The notes beneath the pieces are model-generated. The model had not been told where the DNA came from, searched no databases, and saw only the letters and a program-made list of their open reading frames with translations. A DNA stretch of 64,000 nucleotides from Micromonospora cremea (GTDB taxonomy: Bacteria > Actinomycetota > Actinomycetes > Mycobacteriales > Micromonosporaceae). Below, one piece after another: positions 60,556 through 64,000 of this stretch. Each line of letters begins with the position of its first letter. Position 1 is the first letter of the stretch. The translations under genes were made by a program, and so were the position numbers. The stretch is from contig NZ_FSQT01000001.1 in assembly GCF_900143515.1 (NCBI RefSeq), positions 1 through 64,000 of the forward strand, in the 5' to 3' direction.

Positions 60556-61968
60556 ATGAACATTCTCGCGCTCGACCTGGGCACCTCCTCGGTACGTGGG
60601 CTGGTGCTGGACGAGGACACCCAACCGCTGCCCGACGCACTGGCCCGGCGGAAGGTCAACCTCGCCCTCGGCGACGACGGCACCGGCACCCTCTCCGGTC
60701 CCGCCTACCTCGCCTGCCTGATCGAGTGCCTGGACGAGCTGGCCGAGGGCGGGCACCTGCGCGAGATCGAGCTGGTGGCCGTCTCCGCGCAGTGGCACTC
60801 GGTGCTCCCGCTGGACCGCGACGGCACCCCGCTGGGCCCGGTGATCACCTGGCTGGACACCCGGCCGGCGCCGCTCGACGGGGCACCCGGGCCGGCCGAC
60901 CCGGACGACTTCCACCAACGCACCGGCTGCTGGTGGCACCGCTCCTACTGGTCGGTGCGGCTGCCCTGGCTGCGCGAGATGTCCGGCACCCCGATCACCC
61001 GGTTCGTCGGCCTGACCGAGTACGTGCTGGGCGAGCTGCTCGACGCGGCGCCCATGTCGGTCTCCCAGGCCTCCGGCACCGGCCTGCTGGACCTGGGCAA
61101 CCTGCGCTGGGACGACGAGGCGCTGGCGCTGGCCGGTACGCGACCGCAGGAGCTGCCGCCCCTGGGCGAGCTGGAATGGCACGGCCGGCTACGGCCCGAC
61201 CGTGCCCGCCGCTGGCCGCAGCTGGCCGAGGCTCGGTGGTCGCCGCCGGTGGGCGATGGCGCGGCCTCGAACGTCGGCTCGGGCTGTGTCGACCCGAGCC
61301 GCGCCGCGGTCACGGTCGGCACCTCCGCCGCCGTACGACTGATGCAGCGGGTCCCGGTCGGCATGCCGCTGCCACGGCTGCCCGAACGCTTGTGGCGCTA
61401 TCGAGTCGACCACGACCACGTGGTGACCGGGGCGGCGTACTCCAGCGGCGGCAGCCTGTTCGCCTGGGCCGACCGGGAGCTGCGGTTGCCCCGGGGCGCC
61501 GACCTGGACGCGGCGCTGGCGCTGGTGCCGGCGGGCGGTGGGCGGCCGGCGGACCCCCGCTTCGGCGGCGACCGGGCGCCAGGGCTGGCCCCGGCGGGCA
61601 CCGGCGAGGTGCGCGGGCTCAGCCTCGGCACCACCGCCGTGGACATCCTGGCCGGGCTGATGCAGGGTCTGTGCGAGCTGGTCGCCGAGGACCTGACGGT
61701 GCTGGAGTCCACCATCGACAAACCAGTCGAGGTGGTGCTCGGCGGCGGCGCGGTGGCCGCCTCGGTGTGGTGGCGGCAGGCGTTCGCCTCCGCGCTCGCG
61801 CCGCGACCGGTGTCGCACCAACGCAACCCGGAGATCGGCGCCACCGGAGCCGCGTTGGTGGCGCTGGGCCGATACGGTGACGCGGTCGAACTCGCCGACA
61901 TCGGCCGGACGGACGAGCTGGTCTTACCGACGACGACAGGACCCTCCCACCCGCAGTATCCTTCCTAA
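60556..61968 (+). CDS. FGGY-family carbohydrate kinase (gluconokinase-like)
   Basis: A 470-residue FGGY kinase: MNILALDLGTSSVRGLVLDE phosphate-binding loop, SAQWHSVLPLDRDGTPLGPVITWLDTR (substrate region), SNVGSGCVDPSRAAVTVGTSAAV and the C-terminal LGGGAVAASVWWRQAFASAL adenosine site. GWWHRSY and related motifs resemble gluconate kinases more than xylulokinases, but substrate is not certain. No ribosome site is present; TAACTT (60542-60547) lies 8 bases before ATG 60556, suggesting a leaderless message. Divergent from the Trp leader. Confidence 0.85.
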   Translation: MNILALDLGTSSVRGLVLDEDTQPLPDALARRKVNLALGDDGTGTLSGPAYLACLIECLDELAEGGHLREIELVAVSAQWHSVLPLDRDGTPLGPVITWLDTRPAPLDGAPGPADPDDFHQRTGCWWHRSYWSVRLPWLREMSGTPITRFVGLTEYVLGELLDAAPMSVSQASGTGLLDLGNLRWDDEALALAGTRPQELPPLGELEWHGRLRPDRARRWPQLAEARWSPPVGDGAASNVGSGCVDPSRAAVTVGTSAAVRLMQRVPVGMPLPRLPERLWRYRVDHDHVVTGAAYSSGGSLFAWADRELRLPRGADLDAALALVPAGGGRPADPRFGGDRAPGLAPAGTGEVRGLSLGTTAVDILAGLMQGLCELVAEDLTVLESTIDKPVEVVLGGGAVAASVWWRQAFASALAPRPVSHQRNPEIGATGAALVALGRYGDAVELADIGRTDELVLPTTTGPSHPQYPS

Positions 61969-61989
61969 ACTTCCTCCCCGTCCGGACCG

Positions 61990-62017
61990 TTGACAGCGCT
62001 CCCGAGCCTGGTTGGAT
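61990..62017 (+). promoter_or_regulatory. Promoter of the sensor kinase gene
   Basis: TTGACA (61990-61995) and TTGGAT (62012-62017) are 16 bp apart, a good match to a sigma-70-like promoter. The GTG at 62068 follows with a GGAGGAGG site, so this gene, unlike its neighbours, has a leader of about 45 bases. Confidence 0.6.
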
Positions 62018-62067
62018 GGACTGCGCTCCCCGGACCGCGGTGGACGCGGCAGGACGGAGGAGGCAGG

Positions 62068-64000
62068 GTGGCGGTAGGTCCCGACCCGGTGAACGGCGCG
62101 GTGTCGAACCATCGCCGGCGTCGCTTCGATGTCCGGGTCGTTCCGCACCGGCGCCGCTCGCCGTTCCGCCTACGGGACTGGCGAATGAGCACCAAGCTGG
62201 CCACCGTGCTGGTGGTGCCGTCGGTGGCGTTCCTGGTGCTCGCCGGCGTGCAGACCAGCGCCCTGGTGGGGCGGACGACGGCGCTGAACGACTTCGCACG
62301 GCAGGTCGGCATCGGCCGGCAGATCACCGCGGTCGTGCACCAGCTCCAGCAGGAGCGGGACCGCTCGGCAGGCGAGCTGGGCGAGCTGCGTAAGGGTGGT
62401 GACCGCGAGGCCGCGTCCACCGCCCTGAAGCCGCTGCAGGCGGCGACCGATCGGGCCATCGTGGACCTGCGCCGGGCGGCGGAGCCGCTGGCCGACGCCG
62501 ACGCGTCCTGGCGGGTCGCCTTCTCAGAGGTGCTGGAGGCGTACGACCAGGTCGTCGACATCCGGCCGGCGATCCCGCCCGCGGTGCTCAGCAGCGACAC
62601 CATCCTGAGCAACTATCACCGCGCCGTCGACACGCTGCTCGACCTGCTCGCCGAGCCAACGCCGGGCCAGGAGCGGCCGGCGTTGAGCGACGCGGTGCTG
62701 CGCTACGTCCAGATCGCCCGGGTCAAGGAGCTCTCCTCGCGGGTCCGGGCCCAGCTCTACGCCGCCGCCCGCGCCAGCCGGTACGGCACAGAGGACCGGG
62801 TGCTCCTCACCGACCTGCGCGCCCAACAGTTGACCGCGCTCGGCGCGTTCCGGGTGGCCGCCACCACCGACCAGATCCGCCGGTACGACGAGACCTCGGT
62901 GGACCCGATGTTCCTGGTCGCCACCCAACTGGAGGAGCGCAGCCTGCCGGCCGGCGACGCGGCGCCGGAGGTGCTGCCCTCGGAGCAGTGGTGGGCGGCC
63001 AGCCAGCAGCGCCAGGAGTTGCTGCGCCAGGTCGAGGCTGGGGTGCTCGACGACGCTGTCCGGCAGGCCGACGGCGCCAGCAGCGGCCAGCTGAGGACCA
63101 CCCTGCTGGTGGCCGGTGGGATCGTCGCCGTGCTGCTGGTCGCCCTGCTGATCTCGCTGCTCGTCGGGCGCTCGGTGGCCCGGTCGATGCGGCTGCTGCG
63201 CAGCCAGGCGCTGCGGATCGCGCAGGTCGAGCTGCCGGACGCGCTGGACCGGCTGCGGACCGTCACCGGCGGGGTGCCGGGCATCGAGGTCGCGCCGGCG
63301 GTGGTCCGCTCGCTCGACGAGATCGGCGAGCTGGCGGAGGCGTTCGTCGCGGTGCACCGCAGCGCGGTCACCGTCGCCGTCGAGCAGGCGACGATGCGGC
63401 GCAACGTCAACGCGATGTTCGTCAACCTGGCCCGGCGCAGCCAGGTGCTGGTGGAGCGCCAACTGGAGCTGCTGGACGACCTGGAGCGCGAGGAGAGCGA
63501 CCCGGAGCAGCTGGAGAACCTGTTCAAGCTCGATCACCTGGCTGCCCGGATGCGCCGTAACGACGAGAGCCTGCTGGTGCTCGCCGGCACCGAGTCCACC
63601 CGCCGGTGGAACCGGCCGGTCGGCCTCGGCCCGGTGCTGCTGGCGGCCGCCGCCGAGATCGAGCAGTACCAGCGGGTCCGCCTCGAGTCGGTGGGCGACG
63701 TGCACGTGGTCGGGCATGCCGTCGGCGAGCTGGTGCACATGCTGGCAGAGCTGTTGGAGAACGCCACCGCATTCTCCCGCCCGGACACCGTCGTGTCGGT
63801 GACCGCCCGGGTCGAGGCCGCGGGCGCGCTGATCGAGATCACGGACCGTGGCCTGGGCATGAGCCCGGCTGCCCTGGCGGAGGCGAACGGGGTGCTGGCC
63901 AGCCCGCCGGCCGCGGACGTCGCGACCGTCGAGCGGATGGGCCTGTTCGTGGTCAGCCACCTGGCCGCCCGGCTCGGCGTGCGGGTCCGGTTGGACGGCG
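62068..64000 (+). CDS. NIT-domain sensor histidine kinase, 5' part (conservon-type)
   Basis: The first 644 codons of a large sensor kinase that runs off the window. After a basic cytoplasmic N-terminus of about 35 residues come a membrane segment (TKLATVLVVPSVAFLVLAGVQ), an extracellular NIT (nitrate/nitrite-sensing-like) helical domain (about 60-330, IVHQLQQERDRSAGEL-type pattern), a second membrane segment near 355 (VAGGIVAVLLVALLISLLVG), HAMP-like helices, a region MRRNVNAMFVNLARRSQVLVERQLELLDDLE and an ATPase domain (LLENATAFSRPDT, N-box; DRGLGMS, G-box). This layout is that of the first gene of actinobacterial conservons, normally followed by roadblock/LC7, DUF742 and GTPase genes. Those lie outside. 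GTG 62068 follows GGAGGAGG. Confidence 0.85.
   Translation, partial: MAVGPDPVNGAVSNHRRRRFDVRVVPHRRRSPFRLRDWRMSTKLATVLVVPSVAFLVLAGVQTSALVGRTTALNDFARQVGIGRQITAVVHQLQQERDRSAGELGELRKGGDREAASTALKPLQAATDRAIVDLRRAAEPLADADASWRVAFSEVLEAYDQVVDIRPAIPPAVLSSDTILSNYHRAVDTLLDLLAEPTPGQERPALSDAVLRYVQIARVKELSSRVRAQLYAAARASRYGTEDRVLLTDLRAQQLTALGAFRVAATTDQIRRYDETSVDPMFLVATQLEERSLPAGDAAPEVLPSEQWWAASQQRQELLRQVEAGVLDDAVRQADGASSGQLRTTLLVAGGIVAVLLVALLISLLVGRSVARSMRLLRSQALRIAQVELPDALDRLRTVTGGVPGIEVAPAVVRSLDEIGELAEAFVAVHRSAVTVAVEQATMRRNVNAMFVNLARRSQVLVERQLELLDDLEREESDPEQLENLFKLDHLAARMRRNDESLLVLAGTESTRRWNRPVGLGPVLLAAAAEIEQYQRVRLESVGDVHVVGHAVGELVHMLAELLENATAFSRPDTVVSVTARVEAAGALIEITDRGLGMSPAALAEANGVLASPPAADVATVERMGLFVVSHLAARLGVRVRLDG

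Noticed and set aside
60546..61880. A second plus-strand frame of more than 400 codons inside the FGGY kinase gene
   Set aside because: The frame with the FGGY motifs is the real one; the other is an Arg/Gly-rich shadow.

Overview
The window is very GC-rich DNA with strong third-position G/C bias, many GTG starts, stop/start overlaps and several genes that seem to be read from leaderless mRNAs. Together with the gene families present (NgcEFG amino-sugar importer, LpqY/SugABC-type importer, tandem Ser/Thr kinases, a NIT-domain sensor kinase), this points to an actinomycete, most likely Micromonosporaceae (Micromonospora-like). The genus is an inference. I saw no rRNA, tRNA, CRISPR array or prophage.

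Layout. 1-2625: end of an NgcEFG-like sugar ABC operon carrying at least five indels. 2647-3795: VOC / ArsR / SRPBCC operon with a palindromic operator inside its promoter. 4000-10264: amino-sugar module (BadF-type kinase, RpiR regulator, SIS protein, intact NgcEFG) ending in a 15-bp hairpin. 10265-13851: heterodimeric ABC exporter with complementary losses in its two ATPase domains. 13906-14065: two inverted copies of a 54-bp repeat. 14068-18224: family-A polymerase protein, MobA-like transferase, DJ-1/PfpI protein and GlxA-type regulator. 18310-26425: LacI-controlled operon for alpha-xylosyl/glucosyl oligosaccharides (binding protein, two permeases, GH31, GH1). 26711-26799: an 89-bp palindrome. 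26888-33677: amidohydrolase, membrane metal-dependent hydrolase, two paralogous Ser/Thr kinases and a GT4 glycosyltransferase. 33815-38506: divergent debranching enzyme and MGH1/GH63-like glucosidase. 38555-39879: a second ArsR/SRPBCC operon with twin operators. 39888-45605: LtrA, TetR-HAD, L,D-transpeptidase, a RusA-like small protein and a double-VOC protein. 45557-47650: an IS200/IS605-type element with TnpA, TnpB and an extra ORF. 47930-54449: LpqY/SugABC-like importer followed by malQ. 54467-58264: AlkZ-like protein, DUF4190 protein, HipA-like/DUF3037 pair and WrbA. 58370-60445: fused anthranilate-synthase-type enzyme behind a Trp-codon leader peptide. 60556-64000: FGGY kinase and the start of a NIT-type sensor kinase.

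The main theme is carbohydrate capture: three complete ABC sugar importers plus one degraded copy, each next to matching enzymes or regulators (GlcNAc-type kinase and SIS protein; alpha-xylosidase and beta-glucosidase; 4-alpha-glucanotransferase), and a polysaccharide cluster (GT4, debranching enzyme, MGH1 glucosidase).

The most unusual items are the Trp-codon leader and hairpins before the TrpE-TrpG-type fusion, the IS element whose TnpB has Glu in place of the first RuvC Asp and is coupled to an unrecognised ORF, the 54-bp repeat family, the ABC exporter built for one working ATP site, and the HipA-like/DUF3037 pair. All calls come from reading sequence and translations; no database search was run.
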